A DNA stretch of 64,000 bases from positions 1 through 64,000 of the forward strand of contig JBJHCV010000003.1 of assembly GCA_050486225.1 (NCBI GenBank). Reading direction: 5' to 3'. The position numbers and the translations under genes were made by a program. Positions 1 through 8,633 of this stretch are shown piece by piece (position 1 is the stretch's first letter; the number at the start of each line of letters is the position of its first letter). Source of the stretch: JBBDIX01 sp050486225 (GTDB lineage: Bacteria; Actinomycetota; Nitriliruptoria; Nitriliruptorales; Nitriliruptoraceae). Under the pieces are notes generated by a model, which saw nothing but the letters and a program-made list of their open reading frames with translations, made no database searches and was not told where the DNA came from.

Positions 1-9
1 TCCACGCGT

Positions 10-1392
10 GTGGCCTCCGGACTCGGTTGCTTGGTCGCTTCCAAGTCTTGCGGGGCCACACGCACATTCAGAACATCAATCCCGCCTTCGCTATCTCAAA
101 CGACCCCCGCCTTCATCGTGAAGGGCCGGTTTTTCAACCACGTCCTCACGCTGCTGCTGAAGGCCGGCAAGGACACCACCTCCCAGCACCACGGCAAGGC
201 CACCCGGCTGCTGGACTTCCCCGAGCCTGAGGAGTTCTGCCTCGGCTACGCGGTTGGCAGCACTGCCGGTGCAGGCAGCGGCGCGGGCATCGGGAAGGAG
301 ATGGCCGCCGCCGCAGAGGACGCCATCGAGGCAGGCCTACAGCGGGTGGAGGCGTTCGAGGAGCTGGTGCTCATCAAGGGAGGCGTCGGCGCTGACCGCA
401 TCAGCGACATCGTGTGCAACATCCTCAAGCACCGATTTGTCACCTACACCTCGCAGGTGGCCGCAGCTCACGGGGTGCCCGTTCAGCCGCTCCCAGTGCG
501 CCACGCGTCGTGGGACGAGAAGCGCCTCCGGTGGCGCGATGGAGTTATGGAACTGCCGATGAACCCGTTCAACGGCAAGGGTGTCCTGCTATCGCCTAGG
601 CGGTTCCTGCGTGATCTGCCCACGGTCGACCCTGAGGAGTTCTGGGTCTACGCCCACGACGAGAATGAGGCACTCCGCGGCGACCTCAACTACGAGTTGG
701 GTGCCAAGGTCGATCCTGACCAGATCGCACGAGTGGCGCGCCGCCACCCGGACTCAGTGAAGGGCTACATCGAGAGTCTGCGGCACAGTTCAGTGGATCC
801 GTACGACGTTGACAACGACCCCAAGTACGAGCTGCACTGGTGGGAGGACGGGCGGCACATCGCTGACCGAATCGGCGCCCTGTCCGCAGACCCCGACGAC
901 GACTTCATCGGGTGGGTCCGCGAGCTAGTCGAGGTGTTCCGCAACAGCGTCGAGAAGCAGGGCGACTGGGACATTCTCTGGAACGGCAATCGGGATGTGT
1001 CCGAGCTGAAGTGCCAGCGGCTTTTCAGCTCGATCGTTCGTCACTACTGCAAGGCGCACGACATCGACCTGTCACCCGAGTCCAACGCAGGCCGCGGGCC
1101 GGTCGACTTCAAGTTCAGCGCCGGATGGACGCGGCGCGCGCTGGTGGAGATGAAGAAGGCGAACAACTCGAAACTCGTTAGCGGGATCGTCAAGCAGCTA
1201 CCCGCCTACCAGGACGCCGAGGAAGTGCAGGCCGGGGTGCTGCTCATCATGCGGTTCCACGACAACGACAAGTCCGACGAGAAGGTCGAACGCATCGAGG
1301 AAGCGCGTGAGATGCTCGCGGACACCGCAGGCCTCGACGTCAGCGTCGTGTGGGTCGACGCCCGACAGAAGCACTCCGCTTCGAAGCTGTGA
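10..1392 (+). CDS. PD-(D/E)XK nuclease-like protein, 5' end uncertain
   Basis: Unrecognised family of about 460 residues. The C-terminal part (about residues 365-420) has a nuclease-like core: GPVDFKF, then LVEMKKAN a few residues later, which reads as the D...ExK of a PD-(D/E)XK fold, followed by a QLPAYQ helix as in restriction-endonuclease-like enzymes. I infer a DNA-cleaving role in defence; the N-terminal half gives no recognisable domain. The frame is open to the window edge, so the gene may start outside. The first ~35 residues look unlike protein, and a GTG at 118 (VKGRFFNHV) is an alternative start. A frameshift within the first 110 bases is also possible, because another frame looks equally plausible there. 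It converges on the nuclease gene at 1807-2892. Confidence 0.6.
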   Translation: MASGLGCLVASKSCGATRTFRTSIPPSLSQTTPAFIVKGRFFNHVLTLLLKAGKDTTSQHHGKATRLLDFPEPEEFCLGYAVGSTAGAGSGAGIGKEMAAAAEDAIEAGLQRVEAFEELVLIKGGVGADRISDIVCNILKHRFVTYTSQVAAAHGVPVQPLPVRHASWDEKRLRWRDGVMELPMNPFNGKGVLLSPRRFLRDLPTVDPEEFWVYAHDENEALRGDLNYELGAKVDPDQIARVARRHPDSVKGYIESLRHSSVDPYDVDNDPKYELHWWEDGRHIADRIGALSADPDDDFIGWVRELVEVFRNSVEKQGDWDILWNGNRDVSELKCQRLFSSIVRHYCKAHDIDLSPESNAGRGPVDFKFSAGWTRRALVEMKKANNSKLVSGIVKQLPAYQDAEEVQAGVLLIMRFHDNDKSDEKVERIEEAREMLADTAGLDVSVVWVDARQKHSASKL

Positions 1393-1806
1393 CCTCACCT
1401 GTCGGAAACCGGGCCGAGCAACACTCGGTCGGTTCGTCGTCGACGAGCAGGCCGGCGGTGCGAAGTGGCGCCAACGACACTCGTCCGTTGTGCGGATCGA
1501 CGCAATCCGCGGAAGCACTCCGACCCGCGCAGAGCGGGCAGTAGCGCGCGGGTCGCGCCCTGCGTGCCATGACCGTCGACTATGTGCGGTTCGGCGCTTC
1601 CGAACGAGCGCTCGGACCCGCACGTAGCGGGGACTGCTGTGCGGGTAGTTCGTGCGGACCTTGGCCCGACCTTCCGTGTTCGCGGATGGACGCCGCAAGG
1701 TCCGCATCAACTGGCGGACACCCCGGAACAGCAACTCACATGACCACGACCCGAGAAGGTGGTGCAGCGCGCAGAAACCGCGATTCTCGGCGCCTTGAAT
1801 CGCGCG
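1393..1806. other. Intergenic stretch between convergent genes
   Basis: A 414-base gap between two convergent nuclease-like genes. The short ORFs here are arginine-rich shadows with no recognisable domain. The only structure I see is a hairpin at 1616-1646. Confidence 0.5.
1616..1646. terminator. Inverted repeat, possible terminator
   Basis: ACCCGCAC at 1616-1623 pairs with GTGCGGGT at 1639-1646 across a 15-base loop. It lies between convergent genes, so it could end transcription of either. There is no T tract, so the assignment is weak. Confidence 0.25.
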
Positions 1807-2892
1807 CTAGGACGTTCCCTCGTCAGGAGGGTGCGCGAGCAGCGTGTCGAGGACCTGGATGAGGGTGTTGAGGCCTTCGTCGCCATACTCCGAAACGGGC
1901 ACGGTGGGCCGCTTGGCAAAGTCCTTGTCCAGAATCTCTTGGCGCATCTCGGCAACGCTGGGGAGTTGCTGTGCGAGGCGGTCAAGCATCTGCTCGAGCG
2001 CAGCCCGAGGCCGTTTGCGTGCATACTCGAAGTTGATGGCAATGCCGACAGTTGACCCCGTGAAGTAGACCGCGCACGGCTGAATCGGCCCCTCGGGTGC
2101 TTCGAAGACGAAGGTGCACGAAGGCGCCTGCCCCTCGCCCCAGTAGAAGTAGGTCACACGAGGTTCCGCCCACTGGAACAGCCGCCGTATCAGCACCGCG
2201 TCCTGCTGTGTCGACGCGCGAGCATCAAGCGCGTCGAAGAAGTCCTCCTCGGTCCAGCGACGGCTGGGACGCGTGGCCTGCTTCCTCCGCGCCGCCTCCT
2301 CTCCAAAGGTGTGTGACACCAGGATCTCGACGTCATCGACCTTGGCATAGACAAGTTCGAGTACGACAACCTCCACCGTGTCGAGCGAATGCGCGTTGAG
2401 ATACTCGACCGCCCGCCGCAGATCCTCAGTGATCCCATCCACGGCGAAGACGAGCCGGAAGATGCCTTCCCGCAAGTTCTGGGCGACCTGAGCCCGGAAC
2501 CCTGCTTCGAAGAAGTCGTCTCGACCGGCAACTGCTCGTGCCAGTTCGAACAGTGACGCTCCCTCTCTGGCGGTCACGACCGCATCGAGATCGTCGTAGG
2601 ACATCCCCCACAAGCCCCCCGCATATCCCAGCAGCTGCCCCACCACGGCCCGGCGAATCTCCGGATTGCGGTTGAGTTTGGCCTCGACCAGGACCAGATT
2701 GCCTTCCACGTCCACGAGCAAGACGTCCAGCGAGCCGGCGCTTGGAAGTGAGAACTCGCGAAGGGCAACCACCGCCTGGTCAGCACCGACAAGTTCCGGT
2801 GACTCAGCGATGAGACTCTGTAGTTCGCGCTCGTCCTCGTACGACCGGACTGGAGGCTCCTCCCACTCTCCACCTGACCGTCGGATGAGCAT
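1807..2892 (-). CDS. DUF91/NucS-like PD-(D/E)XK protein
   Basis: A 361-residue protein read from the ATG at 2892; the frame extends further upstream, but that part runs antisense through the IS element and is not protein-like. Residues ~45-75 carry the nuclease signature GSLDVLLVD ... LVLVEAKLN followed by RRAVVGQLLGYA. This D...ExK plus Q-helix arrangement is typical of NucS/DUF91-type endonuclease-like domains. The remainder is a mixed domain with a C-terminal part that may bind a partner. I infer a DNA-acting defence protein. Its promoter region (2893-2982) is now bordered by an IS3 insertion 90 bases upstream, which may have separated it from its original upstream sequence or altered its expression. 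Confidence 0.75.
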   Translation of the reverse strand: MLIRRSGGEWEEPPVRSYEDERELQSLIAESPELVGADQAVVALREFSLPSAGSLDVLLVDVEGNLVLVEAKLNRNPEIRRAVVGQLLGYAGGLWGMSYDDLDAVVTAREGASLFELARAVAGRDDFFEAGFRAQVAQNLREGIFRLVFAVDGITEDLRRAVEYLNAHSLDTVEVVVLELVYAKVDDVEILVSHTFGEEAARRKQATRPSRRWTEEDFFDALDARASTQQDAVLIRRLFQWAEPRVTYFYWGEGQAPSCTFVFEAPEGPIQPCAVYFTGSTVGIAINFEYARKRPRAALEQMLDRLAQQLPSVAEMRQEILDKDFAKRPTVPVSEYGDEGLNTLIQVLDTLLAHPPDEGTS

Positions 2893-2982
2893 GCGTGCCC
2901 CAGGCCTCGTCAATCGTTGATCGGCTCCACCAACCAACCCTACGCCAGTACAGTCACCTGGGTCGATCGGCTCGCGCCGAAC

Positions 2983-3010
2983 TGAACCGCACCGGGGATG
3001 CCGGAGGCTC
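2983..3010. repeat. IS3 left terminal inverted repeat
   Basis: 28-bp left end, paired with 4273-4300 at 22 of 28 positions. It lies 22 bases before the orfA start and probably includes or abuts the transposase promoter. Confidence 0.88.
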
Positions 3011-3032
3011 CATCGTCTGTCAGGATGGAGTG

Positions 3033-3353
3033 ATGAGATACCAGGCACCGTTTCCCCGAGAGGTCCGTGAGCGTGCGGTCCGGCTCGTGCTCGAACAGCG
3101 CGACGAGCACACCTCCGAGTGGGCAGCGATCCGTTCGGTGGCCGGCAAGATCGGCTGCACGAACGAGACGCTGCGCAACTGGGTGCGTCAGGCCCAGCGT
3201 GATCAGGGTGTGCGTCCCGGACCGTCGACCGAAGAGCTCGATGAGCTCCGGACGTTGCGCAAGGAGGTGAAGGAACTCCGTCGCGCGAACACGATCCTGC
3301 GGCAGGCTTCGGCCTATTTCGCGCAGGCGGAGCTCGACCGCCAACCGAGGTGA
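3033..3353 (+). CDS. IS3 transposase OrfA
   Basis: A 106-residue helix-turn-helix protein of the transposase_8/IS3 OrfA type. It starts at the ATG at 3033 (MRYQAPFPREVRERAVRLV). Residues ~7-55 form the DNA-binding domain (AGKIGCTNETLRNWVRQ), and the C-terminal half is a leucine/charged coiled coil (DELRTLRKEVKELRRANTIL) as expected for OrfA multimerisation. Its TGA stop at 3351-3353 overlaps the orfB start in the sequence GTGATG, placing orfB in the -1 frame. I see no obvious A-rich slippery heptamer, so coupling by re-initiation is as likely as programmed frameshifting. Confidence 0.92.
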   Translation: MRYQAPFPREVRERAVRLVLEQRDEHTSEWAAIRSVAGKIGCTNETLRNWVRQAQRDQGVRPGPSTEELDELRTLRKEVKELRRANTILRQASAYFAQAELDRQPR

Positions 3354-4285
3354 TGGTCGCGTTCATCGACGAGCATCGTGATGAGCACGGGGTCGAGCCG
3401 ATCGCAGCCGAACTGCAGATCGCCCCGTCGACCTACTACGAACACAAGGCCGCCCAGGCGGATCCGTCGCGACGGTCGGCCCGTGCGGTTCGTGACGCTG
3501 GGCTGCAGGTGGAGATCCGCCGGGTGTTCGACGAGAACTACGGCGTGTACGGGCATCGGAAGGTCTGGGCGCAACTCAACCGCGAAGGCATCGACGTCGC
3601 GCGGTGCACGGTGCAGCGGTTGATGCGCCAGATGGGCCTGCACGGTGCCGTACGCGGCCGTTCGTTCAAGGTCACGACCCGGCCAGACGAGACCGCCAGA
3701 CGTCCCCCAGACCTGGTCGGCCGCCAGTTCACCGTCGACGCACCCAACCGACTGTGGGTGTCGGACCTCACCTACGTCGCGACCTGGCGCGGGTTCGTCT
3801 ACGTCGCCTTCGTCATCGACGCCTACGCACGCCGCATCGTCGGATGGCGGGTGTCGAACTCGCTACGTACCGACCTCGCCCTCGACGCCCTCGAGCAGGC
3901 ACTGCACGACCGGCTGCCTCTGCGCACCGGCACCCTCATCCATCACAGCGACCGCGGAGGTCAATATCTCGCGATTCGCTACACCGAACGTCTCGCCGAG
4001 GCCGGCATCGAACCGTCGGTCGGATCAGTCGGCGATTCCTACGACAACAGCCTGGCCGAGAGCATCATCGGCCTGTTCAAGACCGAGGTGATCCGCCCGC
4101 GAGGACCATGGCGCAACATCGACGACGTCGAGTTCGCCGTGCTCGAGTGGGTCGACTGGTTCAACCACCGGCGCCTGCTCGAACCCATCGGGATGATCCC
4201 ACCCGCAGAGAAGGAGGAGCAGCACTACCGTCAACCCGCAGCCTCCACGGAGGCTCCGAAAACCAGCCCCGCGAGTCTCCGATGA
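3350..4285 (+). CDS. IS3 transposase OrfB (DDE integrase)
   Basis: A 311-residue rve-type integrase that cuts and joins the IS ends. The N-terminal HTH_21 region (about 40-95) includes YGVYGHRKVWAQLNREG. The catalytic triad is visible as D139 (SDLTYVATW), D201 (HHSDRGGQY) and E237 (DNSLAESIIG), with exactly 35 residues between the second D and the E, the DD35E spacing of the IS3 family. The frame is unbroken. The start is the GTG at 3350 or the ATG at 3353, both overlapping the orfA stop. The stop codon lies 15 bases before the right IS end. Confidence 0.94.
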   Translation: MMVAFIDEHRDEHGVEPIAAELQIAPSTYYEHKAAQADPSRRSARAVRDAGLQVEIRRVFDENYGVYGHRKVWAQLNREGIDVARCTVQRLMRQMGLHGAVRGRSFKVTTRPDETARRPPDLVGRQFTVDAPNRLWVSDLTYVATWRGFVYVAFVIDAYARRIVGWRVSNSLRTDLALDALEQALHDRLPLRTGTLIHHSDRGGQYLAIRYTERLAEAGIEPSVGSVGDSYDNSLAESIIGLFKTEVIRPRGPWRNIDDVEFAVLEWVDWFNHRRLLEPIGMIPPAEKEEQHYRQPAASTEAPKTSPASLR

Positions 4286-4300
4286 TCCCGGTGCGGTTCA
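4273..4300. repeat. IS3 right terminal inverted repeat
   Basis: Reverse complement of the left end. It overlaps the last codons of orfB, as is common in IS3 elements, and is followed directly by the AAC target duplication at 4301-4303. Confidence 0.88.
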
Positions 4301-4490
4301 AACTTGGTGTGCGTGCCGGTGAGCCGTCGGACCACCGGGCAAGCAGGGTCGGCCTGGTTCGCAGCGCATCCTGGAGCCGACATTCCCGGTCTCGGGACGA
4401 CACGCCGTTCGATGCTGCCAGCGGATCGATGTATTGCCGGTCGCCACGTAGGATCAACGGGCGACCACTCGGTTCGACTGGGGGTGCAGC

Positions 4491-5378
4491 ATGGATGGCG
4501 GCGATCCGTGGCCCGAGTGGATTCGTGAACGTCACCGCGCGTTGAGTGAGCGCTCGTATGGACACGAGTTGCGGTTCGTCGAGAACGTTCTGCGTCGAAT
4601 CCCAGACATCGATCCCTCGTGGGTCACCCACGAGTTTCCCTTTCAGGACTCCAACGGCCGGAACCGTCGTGTCGACTTCGTGCTCCAGCACTGGTCGCTG
4701 CAGCGCCCGATCGCCATCGAGGTCGATGGCGGAGTCAAGGGTGGCCGCGTCAAGTCCGATGCTCCACCGACCAAGGCGGAGCATGACGACTTTGTCGTTC
4801 GTCAGAACGCGCTGACGTCACTCGGGTTCTGCCTGCTGAGATTTACGAACGCGCAGGTCAGGAGCAACCCGGTCGCGATTCGCAAGGAGATCTCTGAGGC
4901 CATTGCGACCGAGCAGCTCGCTGCCCGGAGGCTGCGCGGCGACGTGGCCCCGACGAGTGGGGTGCGATCCGCTGCATCCGAAGGCCAGGCGCCGTACGGC
5001 GACGACCGAGCCGGGGTTGGCGCAGATGCGGTCGACCACGCCGAGTCGGTCGCCAACGTGTCGGCCCCGAATCAGCCTGCCCGTAGACCGATGCGCTGGG
5101 CCTGGGCGGGCGTCGCGGCTCTGGCGATCACGGTTGCCGCCGTCGCAGCATCCTGGACCGATCCACAGGACGCGACAGCGACACATCTGGGGGTCCCACC
5201 CGTCGCAGATTTCCTGTGCCCGGACGCCTACCCCGTCAAGGGCAACGAGAGCCAGAGCACCGGTGACCTGATCTACCACGTCCCGAGTGGCCAGTTCTAC
5301 GATCGAACGAATCCTGTCCGCTGTTACCGCAACGAGGCTGACGCGCAGGCTGCCGGGTACCGAGCCTCTCAACGATGA
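4491..5378 (+). CDS. DUF559-like nuclease with TM helix and C-terminal sunset domain
   Basis: A 295-residue three-part protein. Residues ~20-135 resemble the DUF559/Vsr-type PD-(D/E)XK fold (FPFQDSNGRNRRVDFVLQ, then PIAIEVDGG, then a conserved LGFCLLRFTNAQV strand). A hydrophilic linker follows, then one hydrophobic helix (about 198-217, WAWAGVAALAITVAAVAASW). The last ~60 residues match the sunset-domain pattern: FLCPDAYPVKGN, YHVPSGQFYDRT, CYRNEADAQAAGYR. The architecture suggests a membrane-anchored nuclease. With an N-terminal enzyme and a single TM helix, the sunset domain probably faces the outside. It starts at the ATG at 4491, 190 bases after the IS element, and is followed by a hairpin at 5462. 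Confidence 0.78.
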   Translation: MDGGDPWPEWIRERHRALSERSYGHELRFVENVLRRIPDIDPSWVTHEFPFQDSNGRNRRVDFVLQHWSLQRPIAIEVDGGVKGGRVKSDAPPTKAEHDDFVVRQNALTSLGFCLLRFTNAQVRSNPVAIRKEISEAIATEQLAARRLRGDVAPTSGVRSAASEGQAPYGDDRAGVGADAVDHAESVANVSAPNQPARRPMRWAWAGVAALAITVAAVAASWTDPQDATATHLGVPPVADFLCPDAYPVKGNESQSTGDLIYHVPSGQFYDRTNPVRCYRNEADAQAAGYRASQR

Positions 5379-5461
5379 TTACCTGGATGTGCGGCTGGCT
5401 CCCCGGTCTTCGAGTGGCTGAGCCGACGATCCGACGTACACCAAGGGGCTTCCAGTCCGAG

Positions 5462-5497
5462 GACGGTCCGAGGCGGAGCGGAGTGGCTCGGACCGTC
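5462..5497. terminator. 11-bp inverted repeat before the defence operon
   Basis: GACGGTCCGAG at 5462-5472 is perfectly complementary to CTCGGACCGTC at 5487-5497, with a 14-base loop. It lies 84 bases after the preceding stop and 152 bases before the DUF499 start. It could be a terminator for the upstream gene (no T tract) or an operator for the downstream operon. Confidence 0.4.
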
Positions 5498-5648
5498 GTG
5501 GCCCGATCGGCCGCGGACGACCATTCGGGGTTGAACGTTGAGTTCGCGTTCGGTCGGACATGGCGATTGGTGTCGCAGTGCGGTGGCGTTCCCGGACCCA
5601 GTCTCACCGGCCGCGTAGGCTGCGACACCATCCGCTGGAAGGGGCCCA

Positions 5649-8633
5649 GTGAACTTGTTCGATGCTGTGGAGCCACGTAGCGACGTCCTTGAGGGCACGA
5701 TCACCGACGCGGTGTTCGCTGCCAGCCTCGCTGACGTCGTCGCCGGCTCTGCCCCGGCTGCCTACGGCGATCCGGAGACGTTCTTTGCCACGTCTCACCC
5801 GTCCACGGGTCTGCGCGCGCTTCTTGCGGCCGTCCTGGGACGGCTGACCGGGGTCCGGCCTGATGCCTCACCGATTCTGCGCCTTGAGACCAACCTCGGG
5901 GGAGGCAAGACCCACAACCTGATCGCGCTCTACCACGCGGTCCAAGGCAACCTTCCCGCTGAACGAGCAACAGAATTCGTGGACCCAGCGTTGCGGCCCG
6001 ACGGTGCTGTGGCGAGGGTTGCGGCGTTCGTGGGGACCAGCTCCGGCGCGACGACCTTCGGAGACGTGGACGGAGTTCAGCCGCGGACGGTCTGGGGCTA
6101 CCTCGCTCTGCAGCTGGGTGGCACCGAGGCGTACGAGCTGGTTCGCGCCGACGACGAGGCCATGACCGCCCCCGGATCGGCGGCGCTGAAGGAGATCCTC
6201 GAGGTTGCCCCCTCGTTGGTCCTCCTGGACGAACTCGCCCGCTACCTGCAGACGGCGCAGGGCACCGCCGTTGCAGGAAGCACGCTTGCGGCCCAGACAG
6301 TGTCATTTCTCATGGCACTGATGGAGGCGATCGACGCGACAGCAACGGCCTCGCTCGTCATCACCATGACCGAGACGACCGATCCGTTCGGGGGCAGCAC
6401 GCAGGCGGTCGTCGATGCGCTCACCGAGGCCGAGGCGCAGAGTCTCATCTCTCGCAAGGCACAGTCGCTTCGGCCGTCCGACGAGGAGGATCTGCCGGCA
6501 ATCCTGCGGCGGCGTCTGTTCGCCTCCATCGATCCGAAGGCCGCTGGGATCGCGGCTGGCAGGTATGGCGAAGCACTCCAGGAGGCCTACGGGAGGGGGA
6601 CCGACCTGCCGGACCGGATCGTGAACGGAACCGGGTTCGTCACCGCCGTGGAGCAGGCCTACCCGTTCCATCCAGATCTGCTCCACGTGCTCGACAAGCG
6701 ACTGTCGACCATTCCGGACTTCAACCGCACGCGCGGCGCCCTGCGCCTCCTCGCTCGCGCGGTCCGGCTGCTGTGGGCCCAGCAGCCGGAGGATGCGCAA
6801 CTGATCCACACCCACCACATCGACCTGTCCAACAACGAGCTCGCTGAGGAGCTGTCGACCCGCATCGACCGTCCGAAGTACGAACCGGTGCTGCGTGCTG
6901 ACGTCCGCTCCCGGGCCGGTGGTGCCGCTTCGCATGCGGAGGAGGTCGACCAGAGGCTCGCGGCGCCCTACGCGTCGCGCCTCGCCACCACTGCGTACGT
7001 GTATTCGCTGACAGCAGACGTACCCGGGGTACCCGCGCCTGAACTGATCGCCGCGGTGCTCCAGCCGGGTGACGACCCGGGGCTTGTCACCAAGGCCCTC
7101 GATCAGCTCGAGCAGTCCTGCTGGTACCTGCACACCGACAGTCGCGGCTACCGGTTCTCGACGGAGTGGTCGTTGGTCAAGCGCGTGCAAGAGGCCGAGA
7201 GCCAGATCTCGCTCGGCAAGGTCAAGGCCCGCGCGACCGACATCCTCGCTGGCCAGTTTCGAGACGCGGCATTGAAGGTCAAGCGGACCTGGGAGGACCC
7301 GAAGGTCCCTGACCACGCAGATGATGCCTACCTCGTGCTGCTGCACTGGGACGAGTTGATGGTCGAGGGCGCCGACCAGCCCGTCCCCGACAAGGTCCGG
7401 ACCCTGTGGGAGAAGACACCTTCAGGTGGTAACCGCTCATACCGCAACAGGCTGGTGTTCCTCGTGCCGAACGCGGGAGGTCACGACGCCATGTTGCGGG
7501 CCGTGCGTACTCATCTCGCGCTCAAGCAGCTCGCGAGCTCCGACCTCTCGGACGTCAGCCCAGACAAGCGAGCGGAGTTGAAGCAGCGAGCCGGCGAGTC
7601 GGACGCCACCGCGCGGATCGCCGTGTGCAATCACGTCAACCTGCTCTACGTGCCCGAAAAGGACGGCGTCGAGGCCTACGGGCTCGACCAGGTCACCCAG
7701 GCCAGTCTGAAGCCGAACCAGACCGACGCGATCCTCGACCGGCTCTCCTCGATGGAGAAGACGCTTGCCGCTGGTGATCGACCGCTGGACCCGCTGTACA
7801 TCCGCACGAAGCTCGGCGCGCAGGCAGACTCGGCACTGCCGACCGAGGAACTCGCTCGGATCTTCGCGCGCCGGTCCGACCTGAAGCTCGTGCTCGACAA
7901 GGGGCAGCTCCGACTGTTGGTCGCGGACGGCATCCGCCAGGGTGTGTGGGAGTACCAGGATCTCGCGCGTGGCGACGACGGCTGGGCGACCAAGGACGCC
8001 CCCAACGTCCATGTGCGGCTCGCAGATGACACCCTCCTGCACCCGCCGGGCGCCGCTCCGGACATCGGTCCACCGTCATGTCCGTTCTGCGGGGAGGTCC
8101 ACGACGGTGCCTGTTCCTCCACGGGGTCCGGACCGGGTGATGCCGGCGGGACCGGTAGCGGTGCTGCGTCGTCTGCGGCACGGTTCGACGCCCAAGGGTC
8201 GGCTGCTGTCGCCCTGAGCGCTGCGAAGCAGGCGGCTGTGGACGCAGGGCGCAATGGCCTGACTCGACTGCACGTCACCATTGACGTGTCGGAAGGAGCC
8301 GGCCAACAGCTCGCCCGCCTCCACGCGATGCTGCCTCCGGGCACTGCCGGCGCGGGCATCCTGTACGAACTCTCCGCGAACGTCGAGTTGAGCACTCCCC
8401 AGCGGCGGCTCGCAGTCGACTTCGTTGGTAGCCCGGACGAATACCAGGCGATGAAGTCTGCCATCAGCCAGATCCTCAGCGCGAAGCCTGCCGTCCTCCG
8501 CGCGAGCCTGGTAATCGAGTTCGACCCTCCGATCGCCCTCGACGGTCAGGAGTTCGAGGATCTGAAGCGCCGCGCTCAGGACACCGGACCGGCGTACTGC
8601 CGCCTCGAACTTGCGACGGAGGATGGCACATGA
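5649..8633 (+). CDS. DUF499-family ATPase of a methylase/helicase defence module
   Basis: A 994-residue P-loop protein of the DUF499 (COG1483-like) type. Walker A is visible at about residues 80-88 (LGGGKTHNL) and Walker B at about 187-195 (LVLLDELARY). These are followed by the sensor-like stretch SLVITMTETTDPF. Around residue 811 a CPFCGEVHDGAC cluster could bind zinc, and a glycine/serine linker after it leads to a C-terminal domain of ~150 residues. The protein is presumably cytoplasmic and powers DNA or complex remodelling; the family recurs next to DUF1156 methylases in anti-phage loci. The start is a GTG with a GGAAGGGG ribosome site 5 bases upstream. It is the first gene of a four-gene operon and overlaps the next by ATGA. 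Confidence 0.88.
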   Translation: MNLFDAVEPRSDVLEGTITDAVFAASLADVVAGSAPAAYGDPETFFATSHPSTGLRALLAAVLGRLTGVRPDASPILRLETNLGGGKTHNLIALYHAVQGNLPAERATEFVDPALRPDGAVARVAAFVGTSSGATTFGDVDGVQPRTVWGYLALQLGGTEAYELVRADDEAMTAPGSAALKEILEVAPSLVLLDELARYLQTAQGTAVAGSTLAAQTVSFLMALMEAIDATATASLVITMTETTDPFGGSTQAVVDALTEAEAQSLISRKAQSLRPSDEEDLPAILRRRLFASIDPKAAGIAAGRYGEALQEAYGRGTDLPDRIVNGTGFVTAVEQAYPFHPDLLHVLDKRLSTIPDFNRTRGALRLLARAVRLLWAQQPEDAQLIHTHHIDLSNNELAEELSTRIDRPKYEPVLRADVRSRAGGAASHAEEVDQRLAAPYASRLATTAYVYSLTADVPGVPAPELIAAVLQPGDDPGLVTKALDQLEQSCWYLHTDSRGYRFSTEWSLVKRVQEAESQISLGKVKARATDILAGQFRDAALKVKRTWEDPKVPDHADDAYLVLLHWDELMVEGADQPVPDKVRTLWEKTPSGGNRSYRNRLVFLVPNAGGHDAMLRAVRTHLALKQLASSDLSDVSPDKRAELKQRAGESDATARIAVCNHVNLLYVPEKDGVEAYGLDQVTQASLKPNQTDAILDRLSSMEKTLAAGDRPLDPLYIRTKLGAQADSALPTEELARIFARRSDLKLVLDKGQLRLLVADGIRQGVWEYQDLARGDDGWATKDAPNVHVRLADDTLLHPPGAAPDIGPPSCPFCGEVHDGACSSTGSGPGDAGGTGSGAASSAARFDAQGSAAVALSAAKQAAVDAGRNGLTRLHVTIDVSEGAGQQLARLHAMLPPGTAGAGILYELSANVELSTPQRRLAVDFVGSPDEYQAMKSAISQILSAKPAVLRASLVIEFDPPIALDGQEFEDLKRRAQDTGPAYCRLELATEDGT

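Larger units (their letters stand above)
2983..4300 (+). mobile_element. IS3-family insertion sequence, complete
   Basis: A 1318-bp element with both ends visible. The left end TGAACCGCACCGGG (2983 onward) is matched by its reverse complement ending at 4300. The terminal repeats are 28 bp with 22 matches, the first 14 identical. The flanking bases AAC (2980-2982) and AAC (4301-4303) form a 3-bp target duplication, as usual for IS3. Inside are orfA (helix-turn-helix) and orfB (DDE integrase) with a one-step overlap. Both frames look intact, so the element could be active. It sits between the divergent genes at 1807-2892 and 4491-5378. Confidence 0.93.

Noticed and set aside
3604..4545. A 313-codon arginine-rich frame over the IS3 transposase
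   Set aside because: A shadow of orfB in another frame; orfB carries the DDE motifs and the real IS boundaries.
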